Of a stretch of 64,000 bases of DNA, positions 7,414-16,792 are shown one piece after another (the stretch's first letter is position 1; each line of letters begins with the position of its first letter). The position numbers and the translations under genes are program-made. The notes beneath the pieces are model-generated. The model had not been told where the DNA came from. It saw only the letters and a list, made by a program, of their open reading frames with translations, and ran no database searches. The stretch is from CAYOZN01 sp964408455 (GTDB lineage Bacteria; Planctomycetota; Phycisphaerae; UBA1845; UTPLA1). The stretch covers positions 124,001 to 188,000 of the forward strand of contig CAYOZN010000001.1 in NCBI GenBank assembly GCA_964408455.1, in the 5' to 3' direction.

Positions 7414-9245
7414 AACGGTCCCAGGGCGACAACAGAATCGTTCGGCGCGATGCGAAGGCGCGCCAAAGAGCCAACTTCTTCGTGCAGCACTACAAGTCGT
7501 TGGGTTGCCTCCTGGCCTGCGTTCCCGTCGCGCTGGCGATCGGCTCCATCGATGCCGCCGCGGCGCCCGGCTCGCTGAGAGTCGCCGGCAGCCCGCTCTC
7601 GGCCCTGGCGGCCCACGCCGTCATGGCGAGTACGCCGGTCGCCGACACGCCGGATGCGCCGGCTTCGATCGACAGGATCGCAGAGCCCCGGCGCGCCGTT
7701 GAAAACGTGGCGCTGGCCATGGTCGACGACCAGGACGCCGCCGCAGCCGACCTGGACGACCGCGGTGACGACCAGCCGGCCGCCGCCGACAACGGTCAGA
7801 ACGGCGACACCGTCGTGCACTCGATCTACATCGACCAGGATTCGACGCAGCGCATTACGGTCTCGCGCAACGGCACGGCCGTCATCAATCTGAACCGGAA
7901 CGTCGATTCGGTCGACATCGCCGACAAGTCGGTGGCCGACGTTTACCTGACGTCGCCGACGCGGATCGTGCTGACCGGCAAGGCCTTCGGCACGACGCAG
8001 CTTCTGCTTCACTCGGGAACCGAGCAGCGCGTGTTCCACGTCGACTGCGAGCTCGACCTGAGCCTGCTGCGATCGTTCATTCGATCGGTATCGCCGTCGG
8101 CCAAGGTGGATGTGCGCAGCGTCAACGGCATCATCTTCCTGAACGGCATGGTGCCCGATTCCGAAATCGCGGATCAGATCACGCAGATGGCCTCGCTGGT
8201 TCAGCGCGGCGAAGTGCGGGCGAACCTGACGGTCGCCGGCGTGCAGCAAACGCTGCTTCGCGTCGTCGTCGCCGAGGTGAACAAGATTGCCACCCGCCAG
8301 CTCGGCGTGAACTGGGCCCTCGGTGCCAGCAAGCTGTCACGCGATTTCTTCTTCGCCCAGAACGTGGCGAACCTCAACCCGACCGTCTTCGGCAGCAACG
8401 GCCTGCCCAACGTGCTGAACGGCCAGTTGCTCTATTCGGTGGCCCCGGTCGCCAACGGTCCGGCGACGAACATCACGTTCGGCTTCCCGCGGGCCGAGTT
8501 GCAGACCTTCGTCAACGCCCTTCGCGAGAACGGCCTGGCCCGCACCCTGGCCGAGCCGAATCTCGTCGCCATCAGCGGTCAGACCGCAACGTTCCTGGCG
8601 GGCGGCGAAGTGCCGATTCCAGTGGCACAGGCCGGCGCTTCGGCCGGTGCGATCACGGTTGAATACCGCGAGTTCGGCGTGCGGCTGGGCTTCACGCCCA
8701 CGGTCCTCGGCGGTCAGCTCATCCGGCTGCACGTCATGACCGAGGTCAGCGATGCCATTCCGACCGACACGGTGGCCGGCGGTTTTCCGCTGTTCACCTT
8801 CAACACCCGACGCGTCGAATCGACCATCGAGTGCGGCAATGGGCAGACCTTTGCCATTGCCGGCCTGCTCAACGACGTCATGCGGGCCAACGCGTCCAAG
8901 ATCCCTGCCCTCGGCGATCTGCCGGTGCTGGGCACCCTGTTCAGCAACACGTCGTACGAGCGGGACACGACCGAGCTGGTCGTGCTGGTCACGCCGCAGC
9001 TCGTGGAGCCGCTCGATCCTCAGCAGGTTCCGCCCCCGCCGGGCAGCCTGATGACGGAGCCGAACGACTGGCAGCTGTACTACAACCAGAAGCTCGAGGG
9101 CGATCCCAAGCCGCGTCCGATGACAGACGCCGTTCCGCGGGATCATTATCCCTCGAAGTGCATGCCGGCATCGGTCGCGGGCTGGGCGGCCAATCACTTC
9201 GCGGTTCAGGGACCGTGGGGATTGGCTGAGTACGAAGAGAACTAA
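7410..9245 (+). CDS. cpaC: Tad outer-membrane secretin CpaC/RcpA
   Basis: 611 residues. A signal-peptide-like hydrophobic stretch lies at about residues 30-48 (SLGCLLACVPVALAIGSI). An N-terminal pilus/secretin domain spans about 140-205 (QRITVSRNGTAVINLNRNV...), followed by a BON-like domain (LLRSFIRSVSPSAKVDVRSV) and the secretin domain from about 270 to 530, with the signature GQTATFLAGGEVPIPV and the end strand LVVLVTPQLVEPL. Secretins form the multimeric outer-membrane gate for the pilus. An Ala/Asp-rich segment between the signal peptide and the first domain is low complexity. It is translationally coupled to cpaB and closes this transcription unit. Confidence 0.94.
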   Translation: MKRSQGDNRIVRRDAKARQRANFFVQHYKSLGCLLACVPVALAIGSIDAAAAPGSLRVAGSPLSALAAHAVMASTPVADTPDAPASIDRIAEPRRAVENVALAMVDDQDAAAADLDDRGDDQPAAADNGQNGDTVVHSIYIDQDSTQRITVSRNGTAVINLNRNVDSVDIADKSVADVYLTSPTRIVLTGKAFGTTQLLLHSGTEQRVFHVDCELDLSLLRSFIRSVSPSAKVDVRSVNGIIFLNGMVPDSEIADQITQMASLVQRGEVRANLTVAGVQQTLLRVVVAEVNKIATRQLGVNWALGASKLSRDFFFAQNVANLNPTVFGSNGLPNVLNGQLLYSVAPVANGPATNITFGFPRAELQTFVNALRENGLARTLAEPNLVAISGQTATFLAGGEVPIPVAQAGASAGAITVEYREFGVRLGFTPTVLGGQLIRLHVMTEVSDAIPTDTVAGGFPLFTFNTRRVESTIECGNGQTFAIAGLLNDVMRANASKIPALGDLPVLGTLFSNTSYERDTTELVVLVTPQLVEPLDPQQVPPPPGSLMTEPNDWQLYYNQKLEGDPKPRPMTDAVPRDHYPSKCMPASVAGWAANHFAVQGPWGLAEYEEN

Positions 9246-9330
9246 GGGCCGATATGACGTGCCGCGCCATGGCGGCGGCACACCGGTTCCGGCCGCCCGA
9301 GTGCCGGGCCGTAAAAATACACGAGAAAAT

Positions 9331-9364
9331 AAAACGGGGCGGCCAAAGGCCGTCCCGTTTTCTT
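9331..9364 (+). terminator. Rho-independent terminator after cpaC
   Basis: A perfect-looking hairpin AAAACGGGGCGGCC - AAA - GGCCGTCCCGTTTT (one G-T pair), ending in a T run. It separates cpaC from the vWA genes. Confidence 0.9.
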
Positions 9365-9523
9365 TCCGGATATTGTACTGTTCAGAATGAGGCAGCCTGG
9401 GTTCGGGAAATCGGACTGCCAGGCGTTTGGGCAGTCTTCTTACGAAGTCACGGGACGACATCAAGGCTTGAAGGGGTACCGGGAAGCGGGCCCGCCAGCG
9501 TCCTGAAGAGACTGGAGGGGATT

Positions 9524-11431
9524 ATGTTTAGTCGTAAGCAGTGTGTTACCCGCAGCCGACGGGCGACGGTCCTGGTACAGGCCGTCTTTTTCGGCGGGGC
9601 CGTGGGCATCGGTGTCGCTGCCCTGGCAGTGGACACCGGCCTGATGTATGGCGCCAAGCAGGAACTCCAGGCCGCGGCCGATTCGGCCGCGCTGGCTGCC
9701 GCGTCGCGGCTGGGGCTCGATCCCGGCGCAGAGGCCAAGGCCATTCAGGAAGGCAAGACCTTTGCCGGCCTGAACAACATCATGGGCGACAACGCCGATC
9801 TGGTCGATGCCGACGTGGTCTTCGGCCACGCCGAGCTCGTCAACGGCAAGTACGTCTTCACGCCCGGCGCCCAGCCGCGCGATGCCGTGCGTGTGACGCT
9901 GCGCCGCGATGCCAGCGCCGCCGACGGCCCGGTCTCGCTCACGTTTGCCAAGGTATTCGGCATGGAAGGCGCCCGGCTCGCGGCCAGTGCCACCGCCATG
10001 CTGGTCCCCCGGGACATGGCCATGATCGTCGACCTGTCGGGTTCGATGAACGACGACAGCGAACTGCGCCATTACACCACCTTTGCATCCGAGACGTCCG
10101 GCACGATCGATGGCGTGCAGATCAATCTGCAAAGCATCTGGTCGAGCCTGCCCGTCGCCAAGGGCAAGGCCGGCATCAAGAACGGTCAGAACCCCAGCGC
10201 GCCCGGCGCCGCTGCGGCCGGCGATAACCAGCCGGGCAACTATTCCGGTTCGCCGGTGAATGCCTCGGGCGCAGGGCCGACCAGCGGCGATGGCGTCGGG
10301 CCCCGCTTCGGTTGGATGACCGCTTTCGGCGATCCGGTCGAACTGGGTGAATACAATCCGAAGACCGACGGCGGCCTGTACCACATTCCGTATCGCGCCG
10401 CATGCTCGGATGCCGACGTTCTCGCGAACCTGACCGAGGCCGGATACAACGAGGCCGAACGCACGGCGCTGCTGTCGCCGCCCTCGAACGAGTCAAGCGC
10501 AAATTACATCCGGCGCGTCCGGGTCTGCCTGGGCCTCGCCGGCTGGAAGAGCGGAAAGTCCGGCTCGCCGAAGTACACCAGCACCGGCGGCGACGGGGAC
10601 AACAACGTCGAGAGTGCCGAAATCGTCCAGGGTGTCAGCTATCCGTTCAAAAGCGGTTCGTGGGACGATTACATCGACTACATGACCGACACCGGCACCT
10701 TCATGTATGACACCGATTCCAACCTTCGTTACCGGTACGGTCTGAAGACGTTCACGAACTACCTCCTCGAGAGGCGGGCCAGCAACGACGCGACGCCGGA
10801 ACTGGTGGATGCTCCGGAAGAGCCGCTCTTCTCGGTGAAGAACGCCGTGCAGACGCTGGTGGATGAACTCGTTGCCCTCGACAGCAACGACCATCTTTCG
10901 CTTGAGACGTTTGCCCAGTACGGGCAGCATCGCATGGATCTCACGGTTCCGGAGCCCGGCGAGGACCTGGCCGTTCTGTTGCAGGGCATCGCCGACAACG
11001 CCCGCACCTACCAGGCGAGCCACGACACGGCGTACACCAACATTGGCGCGGGCATGCACAAGGCCATCCAGGAACTGGAGAGCGAACGTGGCCGCGGCGC
11101 CGCCAACAAGGTGATCATACTGCTCACCGACGGAAAGCCGAACGTCAGTTCGAGTAACGGCTACGTGGGTAACAACCACAGCAGTGCCATCAGCTGGTGC
11201 ATGGATCGTTCCGACTACGCCAAGGAGCACGGCATGACCGTGTTCACCATCGGCGTCGGCGGCGACGTGGACCACGATCTGCTCACCGACATGGCGAGCG
11301 GCGAGTCGTTCTACTACTTCGCCGATAATGCACCGGATCCGGATAATGACGGCCTGCCGCTGTACGTCAATCAGCTCAAGGAAATCTTCAAGCAGATTGG
11401 CGGGCGCCGGCCGATTCGCCTGATCCAATAA
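9524..11431 (+). CDS. Tad-associated von Willebrand-A protein (TadG-like), copy 1
   Basis: 635 residues from the ATG at 9524, with GGAGGGG at 9514-9520. The N-terminus has the TadG-type helix (RRATVLVQAVFFGGAVGIGV), then DTGLMYGAKQELQAAADSAA, the usual signature of TadG/TadE-like anchors. A vWA domain begins near residue 165 with MIVDLSGSMNDD, an intact DxSxS MIDAS motif, and resumes with VIILLTDGKPNV and FTIGVGGDVD. An insertion of roughly 270 residues rich in Gly/Ser and DGD motifs separates the MIDAS from the rest. It probably acts at the cell surface as an adhesin or pilus-tip-associated protein. Copy 2 follows immediately. Confidence 0.88.
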   Translation: MFSRKQCVTRSRRATVLVQAVFFGGAVGIGVAALAVDTGLMYGAKQELQAAADSAALAAASRLGLDPGAEAKAIQEGKTFAGLNNIMGDNADLVDADVVFGHAELVNGKYVFTPGAQPRDAVRVTLRRDASAADGPVSLTFAKVFGMEGARLAASATAMLVPRDMAMIVDLSGSMNDDSELRHYTTFASETSGTIDGVQINLQSIWSSLPVAKGKAGIKNGQNPSAPGAAAAGDNQPGNYSGSPVNASGAGPTSGDGVGPRFGWMTAFGDPVELGEYNPKTDGGLYHIPYRAACSDADVLANLTEAGYNEAERTALLSPPSNESSANYIRRVRVCLGLAGWKSGKSGSPKYTSTGGDGDNNVESAEIVQGVSYPFKSGSWDDYIDYMTDTGTFMYDTDSNLRYRYGLKTFTNYLLERRASNDATPELVDAPEEPLFSVKNAVQTLVDELVALDSNDHLSLETFAQYGQHRMDLTVPEPGEDLAVLLQGIADNARTYQASHDTAYTNIGAGMHKAIQELESERGRGAANKVIILLTDGKPNVSSSNGYVGNNHSSAISWCMDRSDYAKEHGMTVFTIGVGGDVDHDLLTDMASGESFYYFADNAPDPDNDGLPLYVNQLKEIFKQIGGRRPIRLIQ

Positions 11432-11449
11432 CCCTGAGTTTTCTGCCTT

Positions 11450-11477
11450 CGCGGCTCCGCATACAAGTGGGGCCGCG
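11450..11477 (+). other. GC hairpin after vWA copy 1
   Basis: CGCGGCTCC (11450-11458) pairs with GGGGCCGCG (11469-11477). There is no T run directly after it. A very similar hairpin follows copy 2 at 13585-13616, so the duplication included the 3' untranslated region; it may protect the 3' end of the mRNA. Confidence 0.55.
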
Positions 11478-11534
11478 GAGGCGCAATAATAAAGCCGGGT
11501 TTTTGAACTCTCCCGGACGACTGAGAATACAGCC

Positions 11535-11569
11535 AATCGGGGCGGCTTCGGCCGCTCCGATTTTTTTTT
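11535..11569 (+). terminator. Rho-independent terminator between the vWA copies
   Basis: A 12-bp stem AATCGGGGCGGC - TTCG - GCCGCTCCGATT with a run of nine T. The UUCG tetraloop makes this a strong terminator. Confidence 0.93.
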
Positions 11570-11653
11570 CATATCGTATGTTTTCGCATTGGGACGAGAG
11601 AGAGCCCGCGCTACGGGCTGGCGCGGATCGTCCCTGATTGATCGGAGGGGATC

Positions 11654-13567
11654 ATGTTGAGTTGCAGGCGTCGAGCTCCCCGCATAGGACGGGGAACCGT
11701 ACTGGTGCAGGTCGTCTTCTTCGGAGGCGTGGTGGGCATTGGAATTGCATCGCTCGCCGTCGACACCGGGTTGATGTACAGCGCGAAGCAGGAGCTTCAA
11801 TCCGCTGCCGATTCCGCGGCCCTTGCGGCTGCGTCGCGGCTCGGAATGGATCCCGGCGCCGAAGCCCTCGCCATTTCGGAAGGGAAGGCATTCGCCAATC
11901 TGAACTCGATCATGGGAGCCAACGCCGACCTGGTCGATGCCGACATCGTCTTCGGCAGCACCGAGCTCGTCGGCGGCAAATATGTCTTCACCCCCGGCGG
12001 TACGCCCCGCGATGGCGTCCGCGTGACGCTCCGTCGCGACGCCAACGCCGCCGACGGTCCCGTTTCGCTGACCTTTGCCAAGGTTTTCGGCATGGAGGGC
12101 GCACAGCTCACTGCCAGCGCCACCGCCATGCTGGTTCCGCGAGATATCGCCATGGTCGTCGACCTGTCGGCCTCCATGAGCGACGACAGTGAATTGCGCC
12201 ACTATACGACGTTCGCCTCCGAGAAATCCGGCACCATCGACGGCGTGCAGATCAACCTGCAGGCCGTCTGGGCCAGCCTGCCGGTGAGCAGTGGCAAGGC
12301 CGGCATCAAGAATGGCGCCAATCCGTCCTCGCCCGGCGCGGCCGCGGCCGGCGACAATCAGCCCGGCAACTACAGCGGTTCGCCCGCGAACCAGGCCGGC
12401 AGCGGGCCTTCCAGCGGCGATGCCGCCGGCCCCCGGTTCGGCTGGATGACTGCATTCGGCGACGAAATCACGCTTGGTGAATACGATCCTAAGACGGACG
12501 GCGGCCTCTATTACATTCCCTACCGCGAAAACTGCACCGACGCCGACGTCATCGCCAATCTCACCGAGGCCGGCTACAGCGCCAGCGAGCGCTCGGTCAT
12601 TCTGTCGGGCGCCAGCAGCGAGAACGCGACGACGTATCGAAAGCGCGTTCGCCTCTGCCTGGGCCTCGCCGGCTGGAAGAGCGGCAAATCCGGCGGCAAA
12701 TACACCGGCACCGGCGACGGGGACAACACGATCGAGGATGGCGAAATGACGCAGTCCGTCAGCTATCCTTACGACAGCGATTCCAATTGGGATACCTACA
12801 TCAACTACATGATGGGCAGTCTCAGCGGTTTCAGTGAATACATGATCACCGATCCCGATCTCAAGTACCGCTATGGTCTCAAAACGTTTACGAACTACCT
12901 GATGGAGTATCGTGAATCCAATGACGAAACGCCTGAGCTGGCCAACACGCCTGAAGAGCCGCTCTTCTCGGTCAAGAACGGCGTGCAGACGCTGGTCGAT
13001 GAGCTGATCTTCCTGGACAGCAACGATCATCTTTCGCTGGAGACGTTCGCCCAGACCGCCCAGCATCGAATGGACCTGACGATTCCTGAGCCGGGCGAAG
13101 AACTCGACACGCTGCTCCAGGGAGTTGCCGATAATTGCAGGCTCTACCAGGCCGGTCACGACACGCTCTTCACGAATATCGGTGGCGGCATGGACAAGGC
13201 CATCGAGGAACTCGAGAGCGAACGAGCGCGTGGCGCCGCCAACAAGGTGATCATCCTGTTGACCGACGGCAAGCCCAACATCGACTCGAGTGATGATTAC
13301 GTGGGGAACAACCACGCCGACGCGCTCTCGTGGTGCATGGATCGGGCGGACTACGCCAGGGAACACAATATGAACGTCTTCACCATCGGAGTGGGCGGGG
13401 ACGTGGACGACGAGCTGCTGACCAATATGGCCACCGACGCGACGCATTACTACTACGCCGATAATGCGCCGGACCCGGATAACGACGGCCAGCCGATGTA
13501 CGTAAATCAGTTGAAGGCCATATTTAAGCAAATTGGCGGGCGGCGGCCGATCCGCCTGATCCAATAA
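11654..13567 (+). CDS. Tad-associated von Willebrand-A protein (TadG-like), copy 2
   Basis: 637 residues, starting 8 bases after GGAGGGGA. It aligns with copy 1 over its whole length, including the TadG-type anchor (GTVLVQVVFFGGVVGIGI), the VVDLSASMSDD MIDAS motif, the Gly/Ser-rich insertion and the identical C-terminus QIGGRRPIRLIQ. Differences cluster in the insertion (for example SSDDYVGNNHADA versus SSNGYVGNNHSSA) and around residues 390-410, suggesting divergence of the exposed part. The pair is a tandem duplication with separate terminators, so the copies can be expressed independently. Confidence 0.88.
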   Translation: MLSCRRRAPRIGRGTVLVQVVFFGGVVGIGIASLAVDTGLMYSAKQELQSAADSAALAAASRLGMDPGAEALAISEGKAFANLNSIMGANADLVDADIVFGSTELVGGKYVFTPGGTPRDGVRVTLRRDANAADGPVSLTFAKVFGMEGAQLTASATAMLVPRDIAMVVDLSASMSDDSELRHYTTFASEKSGTIDGVQINLQAVWASLPVSSGKAGIKNGANPSSPGAAAAGDNQPGNYSGSPANQAGSGPSSGDAAGPRFGWMTAFGDEITLGEYDPKTDGGLYYIPYRENCTDADVIANLTEAGYSASERSVILSGASSENATTYRKRVRLCLGLAGWKSGKSGGKYTGTGDGDNTIEDGEMTQSVSYPYDSDSNWDTYINYMMGSLSGFSEYMITDPDLKYRYGLKTFTNYLMEYRESNDETPELANTPEEPLFSVKNGVQTLVDELIFLDSNDHLSLETFAQTAQHRMDLTIPEPGEELDTLLQGVADNCRLYQAGHDTLFTNIGGGMDKAIEELESERARGAANKVIILLTDGKPNIDSSDDYVGNNHADALSWCMDRADYAREHNMNVFTIGVGGDVDDELLTNMATDATHYYYADNAPDPDNDGQPMYVNQLKAIFKQIGGRRPIRLIQ

Positions 13568-13584
13568 CAGCTAACCCACCGTCC

Positions 13585-13616
13585 CTGCGCGGCTCCGACC
13601 TTAAGGGGCCGCGCAG
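13585..13616 (+). other. GC hairpin after vWA copy 2
   Basis: CTGCGCGGCTCC pairs with GGGGCCGCGCAG (12 bp, 8-base loop). It is the counterpart of the hairpin after copy 1. No U-tract follows, so it is either an mRNA-stabilising stem or a weak terminator. Confidence 0.55.
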
Positions 13617-13641
13617 GTCGGCCGATAAGGACCCTGGATGC

Positions 13642-13674
13642 GTGATCCCCGGGCGTCGGCGCCTGCGGGATCAC
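13642..13674 (+). other. Second stem-loop before cpaE
   Basis: GTGATCCC (13642-13649) pairs with GGGATCAC (13667-13674) around a GC-rich loop and is followed by GGTTTATTT. It could end the vWA copy 2 transcript or be a leader stem of cpaE. The stem also contains the GTG that would be an alternative cpaE start. Confidence 0.4.
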
Positions 13675-13707
13675 GGTTTATTTCCGGCAGGAAATCGGCG
13701 CGCAGCT

Positions 13708-14940
13708 ATGGCGCAAACCGTCCGCACAATCTTTTTCACCGGCAACGACAAGGAAGCCCCCGAGCTCCGCCGCGCCATCACGGCGCCTTCGCACATGCGG
13801 ATCGTGGCCGAGCTCGATGAGCCCAGTCTCCTCGGGCAGGCCGTGGCCCAGTTCCCCTGCGACCTGGTCATTGCCGATCTCGATCCTCACGCGCCGGTCG
13901 TTCTCGAATGCCTCAAGCAGCTTCGCGAGAGCTATCCCGATCTGCCGATCTTCTCGCTCAGCAAGAACACCGACGGAAACGTCGTGCTCTCGGCGATGAA
14001 GTCCGGCATCCGGGAGTATCTGGTCAAGCCGCTGTCGGTCGAGGAGCTCGAACAGGCCGTCGCCCGCGCCATCCAGTTTCAGCCCAAGAACAAGGAGCCG
14101 GGTCAGCTCGTCTCGATCATGGGCAGTGCCGGCGGCGTCGGCTGCACGACACTCGCCGTCAATCTCGGTACCGAACTGGCCGATCTCGTTGGCCCCGACG
14201 AGCGCGTCGCAGTCGTCGATCTCGACTTCCGCTTCGGCCACGTCGCCACGCTGCTCGACGTCCACGGACAGTACACCATTGCCGATCTCTGCTCGACGCA
14301 CGAGGAACTCGATCCGGAGATGATCCTCAAGGCCCTCATCAAGCACGAGTCTGGCGTCTATGTTCTGCGGCGGCCGCACCTGTTCGCCCAGGCCGAGATG
14401 ATCACCGCGGCCCACTGCACCAATGTGCTTACCAGCCTTCAGCAGCTCTGCTCCTACGTGGTCATCGATGGGCCAAACCGCCACGAACCCGGCGGGCGAT
14501 CCGTGCTCGACGCCGCCGACGTCAATCTGATGGTGATCCAGCTTCTCGTCACCGCGGTGCGAAATACCGATCGCATGGTGCAGGAGCTGGGCGCCCAGGG
14601 CTTCAACACCGATCGTATCTCGTATGTCTGCAACCGCGTCGGGCGCGAATCGGCCCACCTCGAGATCGATCAGGTCGAGGCGATCCTCAATCGCAAGATG
14701 TTCGCCACGATCTCCGACGACTGGAAGAACGTCAGCAGCAGCGTCAACATCGGTCAGCCGCTGCGGCTCCACGCCGAGCGCTGCAAGGTTCGCCAGGAGA
14801 TCCGCGAGCTGGCCCAGCGCATCCACACGCCCGAGCGATTTGCGGACGCCGCCCGCGCCAAGGGCGGTCTGTTCGGCAGGCTCTTCGGCAAGCCCGGCAC
14901 TTCTCCCGGCCTGGGCGCCGAGGCCGCCACCCAGATGTGA
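13708..14940 (+). CDS. cpaE: Tad localisation ATPase CpaE/TadZ
   Basis: 410 residues if started at the ATG at 13708 (MAQTVRTIFF); a GTG at 13642 would add 22 residues lying in a hairpin, so I prefer the later start although no strong ribosome site precedes it. The N-terminal domain is an atypical receiver (DLVIADLDPHAPVVLECL, then REYLVKPLS). The C-terminal domain is MinD/ParA-like, with GSAGGVGCTTLAVNL as a deviant Walker A in which the usual Lys is replaced, and DLDFRFGHVATLL. TadZ proteins mark the pole or site where the pilus machine assembles. It is followed by cpaF after 349 bases. Confidence 0.9.
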   Translation: MAQTVRTIFFTGNDKEAPELRRAITAPSHMRIVAELDEPSLLGQAVAQFPCDLVIADLDPHAPVVLECLKQLRESYPDLPIFSLSKNTDGNVVLSAMKSGIREYLVKPLSVEELEQAVARAIQFQPKNKEPGQLVSIMGSAGGVGCTTLAVNLGTELADLVGPDERVAVVDLDFRFGHVATLLDVHGQYTIADLCSTHEELDPEMILKALIKHESGVYVLRRPHLFAQAEMITAAHCTNVLTSLQQLCSYVVIDGPNRHEPGGRSVLDAADVNLMVIQLLVTAVRNTDRMVQELGAQGFNTDRISYVCNRVGRESAHLEIDQVEAILNRKMFATISDDWKNVSSSVNIGQPLRLHAERCKVRQEIRELAQRIHTPERFADAARAKGGLFGRLFGKPGTSPGLGAEAATQM

Positions 14941-15289
14941 CCCTGAGCCATTCCACGCACTTTCCCGCCCGCCCGATGGTCACGCCGCCGGGCACGTCCG
15001 AGTTCGTCGGCGGGGGCGAATCTCCACGAAGGTTTATCAATCGGGGCGAAACCGTCTCCATCGACCGTCCGATGTAGGTGTCGGACGAAACGGGCTTACG
15101 GCGCCGCCGACAGGAGGGGCGCCGGGCATCACCGATAATGCGACGACGACCATGGGACGAATCGTAAGTTTTAGATCGGCGGCAAGCGGAGCAATCCTGC
15201 GCGCATGCCGTCCGTCTAGCGCGCGTTCGTAACAGGAATTAGGGGTCGTCGTCGCTGCACGACATCGGTCCGTCGGAGGACGCTTCACG
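14941..15289 (+). other. 349-base gap between cpaE and cpaF
   Basis: No convincing gene on either strand. One small hairpin GTCCGA/TCGGAC lies near 15068-15087. GGAGGACGCTTCACG just before 15290 supplies the cpaF ribosome site. The gap is long for an operon and may hold a separate cpaF promoter, but I see no clear -10/-35 pair. Confidence 0.5.
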
Positions 15290-16738
15290 ATGTTTGGTCG
15301 ATCAAAGGTTCCTACACTTAAGGTTCCCAGCAAGCCCGCAAATGAGTCCCTGTCCTCGGAAGGCGAAAAGCCCGAGGCGGCCAAGACGGCGCAGGGCGCG
15401 CCCTTTGTGGCCAAGCTCGCCTCCAGATCGGCCAAGCCGGAGGAGAAGTCCGAGGAGTTCTACGCCCTAAAGGCCCGCATTCACAAGAAGCTCGTCGAGA
15501 CGCTCGATTTGGCCGCCGTCAGCAAACGGAAGGGCGACGAAGTCAAGGAAGAGGTCCGCCAGGTCATCGTCAGCCTGTGCGAGCAGGAAAACGTCCTGCT
15601 GAACTTCAGCGAGCGTCAGCGGCTCGTAACCGAGATCCTCAACGAGACGTTCGGCCTTGGGCCGCTCGAGGCCCTGCTTACCGATCCGCACGTGAGCGAC
15701 ATCCTCATCAACGGTCCCAAGCAGGTGTACGTCGAGCGCAAGGGCAAGCTCTCGCTCTCCAACGTCACCTTCAAGGACAACGCTCATCTGCTGCACGTGA
15801 TCGATAAGATCGTCTCCTCGATCGGCCGGCGTTGCGACGAAGTCTCGCCCATGGTCGATGCCCGCCTCAAGGATGGATCCCGCGTGAACGCGGTCATTCC
15901 GCCGCTGGCGATCGATGGCCCTTCGATGTCGATTCGCCGCTTCGGCGCCGATCCCATCACCTGGGATGATTATCTGAAGTTCAACTCAATCGCCAAGGAG
16001 ATGGTCGACTTCCTCAAGGCGTGCGTCATTTCGCACATGAACATTCTGATCGTCGGCGGCACCGGCTCGGGTAAGACGACGCTGCTCAACAACCTGTCGT
16101 CGTTCATTCCCGATACCGAGCGCATCGTGACGATCGAGGATGCGGCCGAACTTCAGATGCGGCAGCCGCACGTGGTCCGGCTTGAAACGCGGCCGCCCAA
16201 CATCGAAGGCAAGGGGCAGATCACGATTCGCGATCTGCTCATCAACTCGCTGCGTATGCGGCCGGATCGCATCGTCGTCGGTGAGTGCCGCGGACCCGAA
16301 ACACTGGACATGCTCCAGGCCATGAACACCGGTCACGACGGATCGCTGACGACCATTCACGCCAACAGCGTGCGCGACGCCGTACAGCGCGTGGAGACCA
16401 TGGTCATGATGGCCGGGTTCGATTTGCCGGTGAAGGCGATTCGCCAGCAGTTCGCCAGCGCCATTCACCTGATCGTCAACGCCAACCGCCTCACCGGCGG
16501 ACCTCGAAAAGTCATGTGCGTGGCAGAGGTGCAGGGCATGGAAGGCGACGCGGTCACGATCCAGGAGATCTTCAAGTTCGAGCAGCTGGGCATCGACCCG
16601 ACCGGCAAGGCCTACGGACAATTCATCGCCACCGGCCTTCGGCCGAGCTTCCTCGATCGCCTGAAATATTCGGGCGTAGAAGTCAACGCGAATATCTTTG
16701 AACGGCGCGTACTGTCGCGCGACCAGAACACGGGCTGA
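15290..16738 (+). CDS. cpaF: Tad pilus assembly ATPase CpaF/TadA
   Basis: 482 residues with a charged N-terminal extension of about 60 residues. The type II/IV secretion ATPase core shows Walker A GGTGSGKTTLLNNL (about residues 257-270), the Asp box IEDAAELQM, a Walker B/His-box region RPDRIVVGECRGPETLDML, and the conserved TTIHAN. CpaF hexamers energise Flp pilus extension, and in Tad systems retraction, at the inner membrane with TadB and TadC. The start is supported by GGAGGA 9 bases upstream. It is followed by tadB after 54 bases. Confidence 0.95.
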   Translation: MFGRSKVPTLKVPSKPANESLSSEGEKPEAAKTAQGAPFVAKLASRSAKPEEKSEEFYALKARIHKKLVETLDLAAVSKRKGDEVKEEVRQVIVSLCEQENVLLNFSERQRLVTEILNETFGLGPLEALLTDPHVSDILINGPKQVYVERKGKLSLSNVTFKDNAHLLHVIDKIVSSIGRRCDEVSPMVDARLKDGSRVNAVIPPLAIDGPSMSIRRFGADPITWDDYLKFNSIAKEMVDFLKACVISHMNILIVGGTGSGKTTLLNNLSSFIPDTERIVTIEDAAELQMRQPHVVRLETRPPNIEGKGQITIRDLLINSLRMRPDRIVVGECRGPETLDMLQAMNTGHDGSLTTIHANSVRDAVQRVETMVMMAGFDLPVKAIRQQFASAIHLIVNANRLTGGPRKVMCVAEVQGMEGDAVTIQEIFKFEQLGIDPTGKAYGQFIATGLRPSFLDRLKYSGVEVNANIFERRVLSRDQNTG

Positions 16739-16792
16739 TCCATTCCGGCCGGGGGGCCGGAATCCTGAAAACCCCATGCGGGAGTTGTATCG

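Noticed and set aside
10493..13564. A 1,023-codon open frame antisense to both vWA genes
   Set aside because: It exists because the duplicated, high-GC sense genes lack complementary stop codons. The protein is His/Ala/Val-rich with no domain, and the sense genes are convincing.
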